Shown here: positions 32,160 through 44,248 of the stretch, piece by piece
Numbering within the stretch: the first letter of the stretch is position 1
How the letters are laid out: each line of letters starts with the position of its first letter
Assembly: GCA_022376465.1 (NCBI GenBank)
Contig: JACDTU010000008.1
Location: 868,001 to 932,000 of the forward strand
Source of the DNA: Cubamyces lactineus
Taxonomy: Eukaryota; Basidiomycota; Agaricomycetes; Polyporales; Polyporaceae
Direction of reading: 5' to 3'
DNA: 64,000 bases
Made by a program: the position numbers and the translations under genes
The notes under the pieces: generated by a model
What the model was told of the DNA's origin: nothing
Databases searched by the model: none
Seen by the model: only the letters and a program-made list of their open reading frames with translations

Positions 32160-35100
32160 CTAATGTCCCCGTTTTCTTTTCTTTGGGCCTTTGTCCTCCT
32201 TGGGTGCCGCACGAATCGCACCCAAGACGTCTTTGAGATCCTTGTCGACGTCCACTGCATTGCCGCCTTCATCGCGCTCTTCCCTCCTTTTGCCCTTCCG
32301 CCCCTTTTCTCTCTCAAGATGCCTCCCCCCGTCGACTGCATGTCCATTCCGGGTCACGCTGTCTATTTTTTCCTTCGCGACGCTCACTAGCTCGGCTTTC
32401 TTCACCTTCTTCCCTAGGGTAGCGTTGAAGAGCGCGTCTATCTCATCCTGAGACTGTGCTCTCTGTTTTCCCTTGATCTTCTCTGCCTTCTTCGTAGACG
32501 TTTCAGCGACGTCGGACTCGGAGTCTGATGAGCCTCCAAAGCCTTCTGACACCTTGCCATTGGCTTTCGGTGTGTCACCGTGGGTCTCCGAGGTCTGTAA
32601 GAGGCTAGGTCGTGCGGCCGTAGGAGCCGCGGATGCAGACGCGCTCTTCGACTCGGATTGCATCCTCTTCCATGCCTCTGGGTCACGCCGAAGAACATGC
32701 AGAGATAAATGACGAGCGAAGAACTTGCCGTATGCCGACCCAGCCAACGAATGCTCGTGCGGTACGACAGATCGTGCAATCTTCTCCTGATAGGGACGCA
32801 TAGTGGTATGTTAATCACGCTGATAACAACACCGACATTTCAGAGGCACACGCACCCTCAAATATGGGTCTGCAAATGTCCAGCATCGCTCGCCCACTCT
32901 GCTGCCGATCCGGTCGTCGACGAGGGTAGGATAATGCCCGATGAAAGTCATCACAAACTTGCGCTTGTCCTTGTGGGGGACCGTGGGGGATTCGAGGACG
33001 GCATCCAGTACACGGGAGCTGGTGACGTGATGTGCCATCTCGATAAGTTCGTCCACGCCGAGGGCTTGTAGGCTGAAACGTTTCTAGGTAAGTTGCACTG
33101 CTATAGTCAAACATCCTGGTGGGCTCGCACCTTCTGGTGACTATCTCGACATGTGGACTGGGCAGTCGGAGGACGGATTGGAGCAATACCGCACCCTGGG
33201 TCTTGGGCTCCAAAGGGTCTTCAGTCTTCCGTCGTTTGTGTTTTGGCTCCTCCTCGGTATGCTCCTCCGCAGCCTTTTGTGAGATCTCCAAAGCACGCTT
33301 ATACTCCTGGGTTGTCATGAGGTTACCGAACCTACGAAGGGCGTCAAGGTTACTTACCGCAGGCGTTTTGAGGCGAAGAACACAGGGAACAAATAGCTTC
33401 TTTTCCCCGTCTTCGTTCAGGTCGAACGCCGAAGAAACAAGCTAGAGTAGAATGTGAACTCAGGTGTATGGAATTGAGAGGAATACAACACACCTCGACC
33501 ACGTCGCCCGCGTGGGTTTGCAATACAACAGCGCGATCGATAAGCGCACGCAGCACACCTGTTCGAGCGTTCTCTGAGGAAGGATTTGAGTGCGCGTTCG
33601 CAAGAGGTACACATGGACACTCACTAACGATCTTGCCGGCGACGCCTCGCACCTCCTCTACAGCAGCTTGCAATTGTTCCGATCTCAGACGTTCGAACGC
33701 CTTCGCGACGACGAAGTTTGCCACCGGATGTACGGCAAGCCTAGCCAACTTGCCAGTGAAATACGTCTGCCACAGCAGATCAAAGACACGTTGCGGAGAG
33801 CGAAGAACGAGTGTCTCGAGTAGATGGGAGGCAGTCGGGTCTCGCAATAATGTCACCAGATAGTCTGACTCCGGTGCGGTCGCATTCGGGTCTTCGTCTG
33901 CAATTCATTTGAGTTTCATTAGTGCGAATCAAGTCACACCGGTACTCACGAAGTAACGCTATCAGCCCAACTAGGACATGATCCATCAGTGAGCCAGGAG
34001 CGTCCGACATATGGAACGCGGCTTCGAGCTCAAGGAGCATCTGAGGATGTATGTGAATCCCTGCCAGATTGTACAGAAGAGTTGTACATACCTGTAGCAC
34101 CGGGCTCGCGACCTGATTGGCAGCTAACGCTCGTACTTCATTTTCGCCAAGCTGGTCGCGTAGAGCCGAGACAAATCCCTTGGCGACTTTGCGGAATTCC
34201 TTGGGCGTAGTACGCGTCGTCTTCTGCTGCCGCGCATCTGCTTCCGCAAACACCGATTTCATAGGGCCTTGACGAGCTTTGTATGCTGCACTTTTCTTGG
34301 AACGCACAGCGAACGCGGAGGGGCGAGCGGTTTGATCATCTACGATACCCAGCACATCGGGTGCCAAGAGCAAAAGCAGAGCTCGAATAACATGCGAAGC
34401 GAAGGGGTCGAGTATGAGGGATGAAAATGAAGGGAGTAGTTCCTATACTTCATGAGTCTCTGCTAGGGCACGTATAGTGAGGAACATACATCACATGCAT
34501 CCAGGGTAAGCTGAGTGAGCGTTCGTAGCTCGCCCTGCTCTGATTCACTCTCCGGGGTTGGAGGGAATATACCTCGCGTCTATAGCACGCTGAGAGGTGA
34601 GTGTGTGGATGAACCGAACCAGAAAGGAGGCAAACCTCTCGCGATATAGTGTCCGCCGCAACAGTCAACAAGGTTTGGCACACGTGCGAAGCAAACCGGT
34701 GCTTGCTTAGTTGCTCGAACCTGAGTGACTGCTATCAGTGAGACGCGCGACGTTGAAACACATGAGCACCCTACTCACGACCCACAAAGTCTGTCCATGA
34801 AGACACGGCGAGCGAAGTCGTCCATGGAGTGTATCATACGTTCAAGTATTGTCGAACAGTCGGGGTCGGTAGCCAGTTGCTTCTCTTTCTCCGACATCTC
34901 GTTCAATGCAGCGACGAAGAACAGACGGCGATCTGCATCTCGCAATGGTTAGTAACTCCATGCGCACATTAGGACTTCACACACCTTCATTCGGGTCGAC
35001 GTCCGCGTCCTCCACAACCTCGGGTTTTGTTTCCTGCCATTCCCGTATCTGGACGTCCACCGTTCTGAAGTAAGCCTTGATTTCCGAGTCTACATAGCCA

Positions 35101-35273
35101 AACGGCGCGTTTTGGTCGACAGTAGTGGAATCGCGGCCTGAGACGATCCAAGACGGCCCGGCCTCTGCAGTGTCCTGGTCTTCGACGTACGGCGCAGGTT
35201 CCTGGCTGACGCCAGCGACTTCCTCTGTCTTCTTCTTGTGTTTCTTGCCTCTCTTCCTATTTTCCCGAGGCAT
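32160..35273 (-). CDS. NOP9: Nucleolar pumilio-type protein Nop9
   Basis: Predicted 838-aa RNA-binding protein needed for early 18S rRNA processing in the 90S pre-ribosome. Twelve exons: 34985-35273, 34779-34932, 34636-34720, 34490-34579, 34092-34442, 33950-34040, 33625-33897, 33494-33573, 33358-33441, 33131-33306, 32856-33072, 32160-32786. The basic N-terminus [15 protein letters not shown] is followed by [16 protein letters not shown], which is diagnostic for Nop9. Pumilio-like repeats are seen at [54 protein letters not shown] and [15 protein letters not shown]. The tail is Lys/Glu-rich and ends GPKKRKRGH, a likely nucleolar signal. Only 146 bp separates its start from that of NCS6. Confidence 0.93.
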
Positions 35274-35419
35274 GACTGCGAGAGTAGGAAAACGCTAGAG
35301 CACAGAGTAGGCGAAAGATGAAGGGGCCTGGAGAGCAAAGGTAAGCAGGCGCTCAGTGCTACAATTTCATTAGACGCCGATAGTTTCGCGATCACGAAAC
35401 TTTCACCCGAACGTCGATC
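35274..35419. promoter_or_regulatory. Bidirectional promoter, NOP9 / NCS6
   Basis: Only 146 bp lie between the two divergent ATGs (35273 on minus, 35420 on plus). Both leaders and any shared promoter elements must fit here. No TATA box is obvious. Confidence 0.6.
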
Positions 35420-36827
35420 ATGCCTCCCCGGACTTGCGCTCTGTGCAACGATGCCCGGGCAATCCTCAAGCGACCCAAGACGGGCCAACAAATATGCAAA
35501 GATTGTTTCTTCTATGTGTTTGAGACGGAAGTGCACAATACCATAACAGAAGCCCAACTCTTCAAGCGAGGGGACCGTGTTGCAATCGGTGCTTCAGGGG
35601 GCAAAGGTCTGTCCGCGCTTCTGATCACGCCGTTGCAACGCCCTGATTTCTTTAGCATGAGCAGATTCCACCGTGCTTGCTCATGTAATGAAAACTCTGA
35701 ACGAGCGGTACGACTATGGCCTGGAGCTGTTTCTTCTTTCTATAGACGAAGGCATTACTGGATATCGGGACGACTCTCTGGAAGTCAGTCCTCTAGCCCT
35801 CTGTATCAAGTCACGCCGCTGAGACTGTCCGTTCTACACAGACAGTGAAACGCAACCAGGAGCAGTACGACATGCCCTTGAAGATTCTGTCCTACGATGA
35901 GCTGTACGGCTGGACCATGGACGCCATTGTCTCACAGGTCGGCAAGAAGAACAACTGCACTTTCTGCGGCGTGTTCAGGAGGCAAGCGCTTGACCGTGGG
36001 GCTGCCATCCTCAATGTGGATCACATTGTCACTGGCCACAACGCAGATGACATAGCAGAGACCGTACTCATGAATAGTACGTCTGATCGTCGTGTATGCA
36101 CGTTGTCGCATCGGATCCATTGACGTTTCTTGACAGTCATGCGAGGAGATATTGCGCGACTTGGGCGTTGTACCTCCATATGCACACAAGGGGAAGACAC
36201 TATCAAGAGATCCAAACCATTCAAGTATGCGTATGAGAAGGAGATCGTTATGTCAGTCACCGCCCTCTCCGCACGGCGACCGTATTCACTTATGCTTTGC
36301 CGTAGGTATGCCTACTTCAAAAAGCTAGACTACTTCTCTACAGAATGCATCTACTCACCCGACGCGTATCGGGGCCACGCTCGCGCTTTCCTCAAAGATC
36401 TCGAAGCGGCAAGGCCGAGCGCTATTATTGATATCATACATTCGGGAGAGGCATTCGAGATCAAGGACGACGTGAAGGCAACACAGAAGATCCAACGTCT
36501 GTGCTATTTCTCAGTATCGCATATCAGACACTCACACAGGTACTTCCACAGAGACTTGCAAACGTTGCGGATACATGTCTAGTAACGAACTGTGCAAGGC
36601 CTGCACTCTCCTGGAAGGCCTTGAGCGCGGCATGGCGCAAGCCGCTGTGGTAAGGCCCGTCATTCATTGTTCTTGGACCTATCTGAGATGTATCGCAGAC
36701 CGATCGTGCTCGCAAGAAGCTCGATGCTGTGGGACCTGCCCCAGAAAACCTGCGGCAGATCCCTATGTTCAAGCCCCCTTCTAGCGTTCAAAACGGTATC
36801 CATGCAATGACGTCCGATGGGACATAA
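35420..36827 (+). CDS. NCS6: Cytoplasmic tRNA 2-thiolation protein (Ncs6/Ctu1)
   Basis: Predicted 357-aa ATP-pyrophosphatase that activates wobble U34 of tRNA-Lys, -Glu and -Gln for thiolation, working with Ncs2 and Urm1. Seven exons: 35420-35606, 35665-35783, 35842-36076, 36137-36251, 36306-36496, 36552-36649, 36699-36827. Visible features are the N-terminal zinc-type CALCNDARA ... CKDC, the PP-loop [13 protein letters not shown], the [14 protein letters not shown] cysteine motif, [12 protein letters not shown], and the C-terminal CKRCGY ... CKAC zinc motif. Length and motif order match the family closely. The last splice and stop are the least certain. Confidence 0.93.
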
Positions 36828-37491
36828 GCTTTACGTACACTCCTGGAATCCGGATTACGTTCTGATTAGTATGTGTATCAATAGTAGCCTCAATGTAGCA
36901 ACTACCTACAGGGAGCCCCGCACCGATGTCACGCTCGAGGCTTCAGTATTGTCATCTATATCATTGCGCGTGCCCAGCTTTGCAAAGACGGTCATAACCC
37001 CACTACATCAGTGGCCTTTTTTATCTAATACGCGCTGCATCATGGTTCAATGGATTCTTGTGGTAACGAGCCCTCACCCGCTTGTTTTCTTGACAGTGGA
37101 GTTGGAGTTTTCACGGTTGCAATATAGGTGCACACTGCGTCCCACATGATCATTGGCAATGATACTACATCGGGCTGGCAACCCTCATAGGCACCAGTGA
37201 TTCCGACATTGCCCATTCAGACGCATCAGGCGTCACTGACTGTTGGCTTTATCTCGTGAACGATAGTCCTTAATGAGTGAGAGATTACTACAGGACACAC
37301 TGGCAGAACCAACGCGGAGCAGAGAGCTGGGGGTCTTCATACGTAGGGGTATGTGGAACCTAGGATGTCATAGCCCCATAGACATTGCCACGCCTTGGTC
37401 GCAGAAAGTGTGGTCATACTTACAAATGTCCTACGTATCGCAGACTGATGCCTTCAAACGGGCGATGTCCCGCATCTGCGCAGGGGTCTGC
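36828..37491. other. Convergent intergenic region
   Basis: 3' flanks of NCS6 (+) and an unrecognised minus-strand gene. No feature is supported. Confidence 0.35.
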
Positions 37492-38788
37492 CTAAACGTA
37501 TACGAACGAAGGCTGGCAGGAGGGCTGTCGGGGATTCAGCAGGGCTTGAGAGGGGCAAGTGAATTGTCGCAAACCTGCAGTCATTGTCACAGCGGCTCGG
37601 TACACTGTAATGTCCTCTTCCTCCGTCGGTACGTCAGTGTTGGCAGCGGAACTTGCTTCTTGTTGGTTCGCATGTGTAGCAGAGACAGGCTGGGAGTTCC
37701 CTTGAGCAGCTTCGATCACAAAATGTCAGGTCATGGCTACATATTTGAAACAGCATCTTCCGAAACATACCAGGGTCCAGAACGCCCATTTCGATGTCGG
37801 TAGCACTAGCCTCAATAGCGGCATGCGCTTGGAGGATTGCATAGACAGGGTCCTCCATGTAGACGCATCGTGTTGTTGCCTACATGAAACCTCGTACAAA
37901 GTTTGAGACATTCATGGAGATGATACGCACCAGGAAGTCTTTATTGAGATCCTTGATTGCCAGCTCCATGTCGTCCAGCTCTCGAGATGTGGACGACCAA
38001 GGCCATACTCGCTGCCAATAAGGTCCAGCCTGACGCATATTAGAGAGATACAGGAGTCGTTTCTCCAGACTGAAGAATTGCGAGGTAAGCTCGGCCCGTC
38101 ATGCGATTGCATAACTAAATACTCACTCAGACAGGTTGGCCCTCATCTCTGCGACGATACCTGGCTTCTGGCGCTCTAGGAAATCTCGTTGCTCGGGAGT
38201 AAGCTTATTAAGGAGCGCGTCCCATTTGGCGATAATCGTTTCCAGCTTCGATTCCGTAGCCAGACGAGATTTAACCCAATGAACGCCGATTGCGCCGCCG
38301 ACAAGACCAGAACTATGCACGGTTGCCCCCAAGAGGATCTTTGAGATATCCAAGATGAGCGCAGCGTGTTCGAGCTGACTCCACGGTATAGCCATAATGA
38401 GCGCAAACTGGACATTGATGGCAGTGAGTACCTGGTAGGATCGCATAATCATGCAAGGAGAACACAATCGAGACCTACCGTTGGAAAGGATGGTGTGTAG
38501 TATGCTGGTAACCGCTCCGGCGGTACACTGCTTGAACTTCTGAATGAAAGACGAGAATACAATGAACCCGACCGGGGGTCTGAGGAAGGAGGAGGAGGCA
38601 GATGGCGACCTGCTTGTGGCCCGACGAATATATAGATGGGGATGGTGCACGTTGCCTAAATAAGAACCGACGAGCGATATCTTGCGGCAACTCGATCTAA
38701 GCCCTGCTACTGTTGTCCCTAGGAACGGAGAACTGAGCGGCTGGGCTAGACAAATGTCAAATGCGGACACCCTTGTTTCGCCAGACAC
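37492..38788 (-). CDS. Unrecognised protein with hydrophobic and helical regions
   Basis: The coding signal is clear in four blocks whose phases fit: 38127 up to about 38788, 37931-38069, 37771-37879 and 37492-37709. Conserved-looking segments include VGFIVFSSFIQKFKQCTAGAV, LTAINVQFALIMAIPW, a Gly-rich patch (SSGLVGGAIGVHW), and the charged helical stretches KLETIIAKWDALLNKLTPEQRDFL and SRELDDMELAIKDLNKDFL. The tail is Gln/Glu-rich. No Met opens the first block, so at least one upstream exon is missing; an open frame at 38806-38945 (MASWYSCEIIRPLND...) is a candidate. I do not recognise the family and give no function. It may be membrane-associated. Confidence 0.5.
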
Positions 38789-39254
38789 CTTCTCATGCGC
38801 CTACATTACTGTACGTTCGTTGCTGGCACGGGAGCGGCCTTGTATCTGTGCACTGACACACAAACAACCGCCAGCCTGTCAAAGCCTTTGATCTTGAACT
38901 TTGTGTCATTGAGCGGCCTGATAATTTCGCATGAGTACCAAGACGCCATGATGTGGGAGTGGTGTTCGAAAATTGCCTGGTTGTGCACAAGGGGTCATAG
39001 CGTCGAGACTAGCAGTGACCGAACTGGGGTTCAGCGTTTGGCGCTCACCTGTCGTACTATGAGCGCTTGTAGGTCCTGGTGTACCTACTTTCTGAATATA
39101 GAAGGAGAACGTTGATTGAGGATGCGCGCTCGCGTCGTCTATTGTCTCTCTTGTGGCAGGCTGCCGTCGAGGCGTCTGGCCTACCCCCTCCCGTCTCACA
39201 GCTCCGCTATCATCTGAAATACCCGCACCACACACCGTTGACTTCGTAACCGCT

Positions 39255-40591
39255 ATGTCCACCGACCAGCAGTCTGCTAACGAGCCCAATCGGGATGGAT
39301 TCGCCTTCCTCTCGGCTGAGGAGGTTTACTGGAGAGATCGCCAGGAGCTTCTCGAGTCTAGAGGGTACATGCTACGTCCGCGCTACAGGCCGGACTGGGT
39401 TCCGTCTTGGAGAGGCAAACCAAGAAATGCGATGTTCCAAGCCGAAGACGGCTATCGTCTCCCTGTGGGTATGCGCATTCGCCACATTCTTGCATGTCCT
39501 AACAGACTCTTCGAACAGTTCAGGACAAGCGTGATCGACGCGACACGCATGTCAGACGGGAAGTTGGTCTATGTGAAGAGGATCGACAGAAACTCCCAAG
39601 AACTACAGATCATCTCGTTCCTTTCCTCGGAGGAGATGCGTCGGGACCCACGCAACCATTGTGTTCCACTCCTGGATACCATACCAGATCCGTCGGACCC
39701 CAACACGGCATACATTGTCATGCCGTTCTTGCGCTACGTCGATTCTCCTGACTTCGTCCTGGTTGACGACGTTCTAGAATGCTTGGACCAGGTTCTGGAG
39801 GTTAGTTTTCGCGTTCACTGATCTTCTTGTCTACTGACACAATGCCCAAGGGTCTGGTCTTCATCCATGATCACGGTATAGCTCATCGGTACGTGCAACT
39901 CAGTATCTACATATTATACCCTGGCTCAAGTACTCGCAGCGATTGTGCCTACAAGAATATCATGATGGACGCGTCATCCATCTACCCTCGCGGGTTCCAT
40001 CCCATAGCCCGGACAAAGCTCCCGGATGTGTCTGGCCCTGCACCTGTTTTACCACGCACATCTGCCGTGCGATACTACCTCATCGATTTCGGCATTTCGA
40101 CGCGCTCTACTGACAGCGACAACTCGTCGAGACTCGTCGTAGGCACTCTGGGTCTTGATAGAGAGCCTCCTGAACTATCGGATGACGTGCCATACGATCC
40201 CTTCAAATTGGACGTTTTCCTTATTGGCAACATGATGCGCCGGGAGCTACTAGCGGTATGGTCCTAAATGCGCAACAAGTCACCGGTTGCTGATTCTCAT
40301 GAACAGAAGTATTCCAACTTGACTATGCTGGAGCCATTAGTGGAGCGAATGGTACACCATGATCCCGCACAGCGTCCGACTGCTGCAGAAGCCCATCGAC
40401 AATTCAAGCAGATCCGCAGACGCGTACTGCGCATCATCAAATACAGAATGCTGGAGCTGCGCGAATGGCCACTGCTAGTGAGAGTGATCTACAAGGCATA
40501 CTCGTTCGTAAGTGATTTCTCTCTGTATCCGTATACTTCGCTCTCCTAACGCTGTGGTCAGGCCTATGCTGTCTATCGCTCCGTATTGTAG
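39255..40591 (+). CDS. Protein-kinase-like protein, 358 aa
   Basis: Six exons: 39255-39464, 39519-39800, 39851-39888, 39940-40255, 40307-40507, 40562-40591. The kinase landmarks are KLVYVKRI (lysine strand), IMPFLRY (hinge), HDHGIAHRDCAYKNIMMD (HRDxxxxN), YLIDFGIS (DFG) and DREPPELS in place of a normal APE motif. The glycine-rich loop is not recognisable. I recall many such short divergent kinases in Agaricomycetes genomes. All three core residues (K, HRD Asp, DFG Asp) are present, so activity is possible. The substrate is unknown. The last exon encodes only nine residues. Confidence 0.75.
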
Positions 40592-41712
40592 GCGCTGGCC
40601 GTCTCTCACTTTCCTCCATCCCGTCGTACCGCCTCAGGGTTGTGCTCGCGCATGCGACCCACCTCCGTGTAACTGCTACTACTCGTTGTCGTTGTTTTAC
40701 ATGTCAGTCCACTTGCTCGGAACCTACGTAGGGACGCGTCCCAACGCGAGGGTTCGCTGCTGCTACCAGTCACAGAGCCAAACGACCGACACTCTAGCCA
40801 TACCAGCAACCCACAAACTGGTACATCAATGCAAGGCACCGCCCGACAAATACACCTGATCGAACATGAAGTACACCACGGAAGTCAGCACGCGTCAGTA
40901 CAATCTTGACATTCAGGTACCTCTGTCATATTGTGGATACGACGGTTCGCCACTGGCTACAGGTCCAACGTGTGAAGGCATCAGAATAAAACAGATCAGG
41001 TTACTCCAGTGTCGCTGCGGAAGAACAAGGCTGCACGATTTTGTCTCCTTCGCCCGATTACTGCCGTGAGCCCTGTCAACCGCGAGACAACCTTGCCGTC
41101 TCCGGTGAGCTCGGTGCATCTATATTCCCATCAGGACTCGAGGCACTACTCACCGTTCGAAAAGCGCCAGCAGATGGTCGGAATGCAAACTGGCGGTACG
41201 GAGCACTGAAATATGCCGAGTACGCAGTAGAATAAGTGTCTAACGTGTAGTATTTGTGTATGGTCTTATAATAATAGAATGACACTACCAGATGCACAGA
41301 GATCCATATGAAGAGGTTGCGATGTCTATCGTTGTAAGAAGCCCCTTTTGGTCCATCGGTAGCGGCAGAAGCGAGCGCAGAACAAGACACCAGTACCGCC
41401 ATCCTATTGCTGCTCTCAGGGACATAAGACAATGGCACGCCACTCTTCTCGGATGCACGCATACATACCACGTCAACGCAGCCCTGACCAAACCTTATCG
41501 TGCCGCTTTCGCGTGGCTCCTACTGAAGCCGGAGGGGCAGTCATGAGCTATCGCAGCGGCAAAGACCTACCATCAGACTTGATGGGCCCAACATCGCGCC
41601 CAGTCTGTTGTGAACATCGATGCAAGGCAATACAATACTATATGCAGTAAGATGAACAAAACAACAACAGCACGGAAGGACGGACAAAGGGAGAGAGCAA
41701 ACGTCGAGCAGC
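40592..41712. other. Intergenic region with an orphan coding-like exon
   Basis: Lies between the kinase-like gene and the NOP58 stop, both reading towards it. Apart from the exon-like block at 41010-41235 described separately, nothing is supported. Confidence 0.35.
41010..41235 (+). CDS. Orphan exon-like block, about 75 aa, partial
   Basis: After an acceptor-like TTACTCCAG the plus frame reads VAAEEQGCTILSPSPDYC, then NLAVSGELGASIFPSGLEALL and NWRYGALKYAEYAVE before TAA. Codon use looks coding. Possible upstream exons begin at 40866 (MKYTTEVSTRQYNLDIQ), but no join could be confirmed. It may be the 3' part of a small gene or a remnant. Family unknown. Confidence 0.3.
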
Positions 41713-43851
41713 CTATGCTTCCGACTTCCTCTTCTTCTTTTTCTTCGACGCATCCCCATTTACTCCCTCCGCGTCCTCCCCTGTGGCTGCGGCCGCGGCG
41801 GCCTTCTCGGCCTTGCGTGCCTTTTTCCGCGCCTTGCGCTCCTCCTCCGTCTCCTCCGTTGCCTAGAGAGCCATCCGCACTGTGAGCAAGCCGCACGGAT
41901 CTCACACGAGAGACCAAGAGAGCACACACCTTCTCGGCGTCCCCGATCGCCTCGCTCTCTCTCCGTTTCCGCTTCTTCTCCTTCTTGCTCTCCTTCGACT
42001 CCGCCGCCTCCTCTTCGCCGTCGACGTCCATCTTGCCCTCGCTCTCCGCCCGCTTCTTCGCCTTGCGCTCCTCCTTCGCCTTCTTCTTCTCCGCCTTCAC
42101 GTCCAGCACCGCCTTCATCGCCGCCTCCATCGGCTCGCGCTGCGTCGGTACGAGGTCGACCGCATCCGCGGCGGTGTTGTACGTCTTCGTCTCGCCTGTC
42201 ATCTGGAACCTCTGCTGCTTCTTCCCTGAGAATGCGGACCGTACCGCAGACGCGTCGCCCTGGTTCTCGAGGGCATGCAGCCGTGCCTCCAGCCGGGCAC
42301 GGTTCTCGATACCTATTGACGGCGCTTGGGGCTCCGACTTCTCGTCGGCGTCGGTCAGGGCGTCGACACGGACCGAGAGGGCAGTCTTGGTCGCGACCAT
42401 ACGGGCCATCTGAATAGGCATGTCATTAGGAGGCTCGAGACTAAATATAAATATGACTACTCGCCTTGCCCTTGAGTTTTGGTGGTGCTTGACCGATGAG
42501 GGAAGCCTACGACATATTTAGCCAACTGTGCAAACGCAAACCAGATAAATATACTCACGTGGTAGATGAGACCATACTTGGGCGTATCGTGCTTCGTCTT
42601 GAGAGCACGGAACAGTGCCTTCTCCGCACCGAGAATCTGGATGGTACTCGCGGGGTGCTTGGCAAGGCTGAGCAAACTGCCGGCATGGCTGATGAGCCGC
42701 GCGCCGACAAGGTCACCCACGAGCGCGGTGAGGTTGGGTGCAATTGCGTTCATACGGTTGCGCAGGTACTCAGCAAGCTGGGCACGGTATGCGGAGATGG
42801 CGATGACTTGGTCGCATAGGGAGTGAATGTGCGCCATGTCGGACTCGGAGATGTCGGTACCCATAGAGATGGCGGCGGCGGCCTTGAGAGTCGCCTCGAG
42901 GTCCTCGGGCAGGATGGCGGAGAAGTCGGTGGTGGCGGCGTTTGTCCGGAAACCCATCTGCTTGATCACCTTCGCGTACGCGATGTTGTCGACGATGATC
43001 TTCGCCATTTCGGGGAAGTGCCAACCATACCACTCCTATGCACGGTACGCCATTAGACTCTGGTCTACAGCGGCTCCATTTGTCACAAACCTTGACACGC
43101 ATGGCGTAGATGTTGATTTCCTTGTCGAGGTCATCGAGGAGGGCGACAGCCTGGACGATCATGGTGTCCACTTTGTCAGGTGAGAACTTCAGCTTGAATC
43201 TGTGTAATAAGACCTGGCATGAGCGGGAAACCATTACACCGATATGCAATGTATACTGACCGAGATAATGAGTGACTAAGACCCAAGTTCATAGTCGCTA
43301 GGTCCTTAGGGTCAAGACCCTCCAGGAGAGAAGTGAGCTGGGTACGAATCCCATGGAATAGCTCCGTCAGTTTTGGTGAGACCGCCTTGATTCCAATTTT
43401 CTCCTTCAGTGCCTTGGCTGTATACCACGTTCAGCGAATGCGTAGGAGTATGTGCTAGGTCCTGCGCATACCAACTTCCTTGTCGAAGACAGCCAGCTTC
43501 TCTTTCTTGCCCTTCTCCGCAATCTCCTCAGAGAGGAACTTCTTCAGGCCCTTGCCAATCTTGTTCTCCTGAAGAGCGGTGATCTCCTCCACGGCGTCAG
43601 CAGTAGAAGTAAACCGGTGGATGGCCTTGAGCTTGAGACTAGCGCACGAACATCATGGACGATAAACGAACACAGGCACAGAAAAGACATTGATGAGCGC
43701 AGAACGTTGAGAGATAGCTCCATTCTCCTCACAGTTTGTTCGCCTTCTCGGGAGTCTCAAACTCCCTCCAAAGGTCGTCGCTCTCAAGCTTCGCATCATC
43801 TGTGAGCTTGAACAGACAGTAGCCCAGCGACGTTTCGTATAAAACCAGCAT
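41713..43851 (-). CDS. NOP58: Box C/D snoRNP core protein Nop58
   Basis: Predicted 566-aa nucleolar protein that scaffolds box C/D snoRNPs for rRNA 2'-O-methylation and processing. Eight exons: 43733-43851, 43472-43638, 43261-43417, 43091-43199, 42559-43035, 42465-42506, 41930-42409, 41713-41862. The start [16 protein letters not shown] is diagnostic of Nop58. The coiled-coil and NOP domain follow ([62 protein letters not shown]). The C-terminal tail has K/E/D-rich runs ending [10 protein letters not shown]. The intron between 42464 and 42410 appears to use a GC donor (AAG|GCGAGT). Its start lies 397 bp from that of the carboxypeptidase gene. Confidence 0.95.
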
Positions 43852-44248
43852 CGTGCCTCGTCTCCCTCCTAAGAATTACCGCAGAAAACAAGCAAGAAGT
43901 CAAACGAGACCAAGACAGAGAAGAACGAAGCAGCAGCGACGAATGCGGCGACGGAGTGCGGCGAGGGGTGGTCCCAGAGTCTTGAGGAGGGGACGTGCAC
44001 TTTGGCGCGACTTTCGCAAAGTCCGTGCCGAAATTTTGAGTGGGAACTCCGTGGGAACACGTGCCCACTACGGGCGCTAATTTCTCGATCGCGTACCGCA
44101 CAGTCACGAGCGCTTCCGGTCGGCCTTGCGCGCCGCGATGGTGGACTTGGACGCGGACGGGTTCCTGGACTCCGTCTTCCTCACTCAGCTCACCCACGCT
44201 GAGGTTTTACTTAGCTGAGCTGCGATAGCAGTTGGGATCAAAAGTCGC
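43852..44248. promoter_or_regulatory. Divergent promoter, NOP58 / carboxypeptidase
   Basis: 397 bp between divergent ATGs. It is purine-rich at 43868-43980 on the plus strand, which is the CT-rich leader side for NOP58. No TATA box stands out. Confidence 0.4.

Noticed and set aside
41882..42417. Long plus-strand Leu/Arg-rich and Ser-rich frames
   Set aside because: They are exact antisense shadows of the Lys/Glu-rich NOP58 tail.
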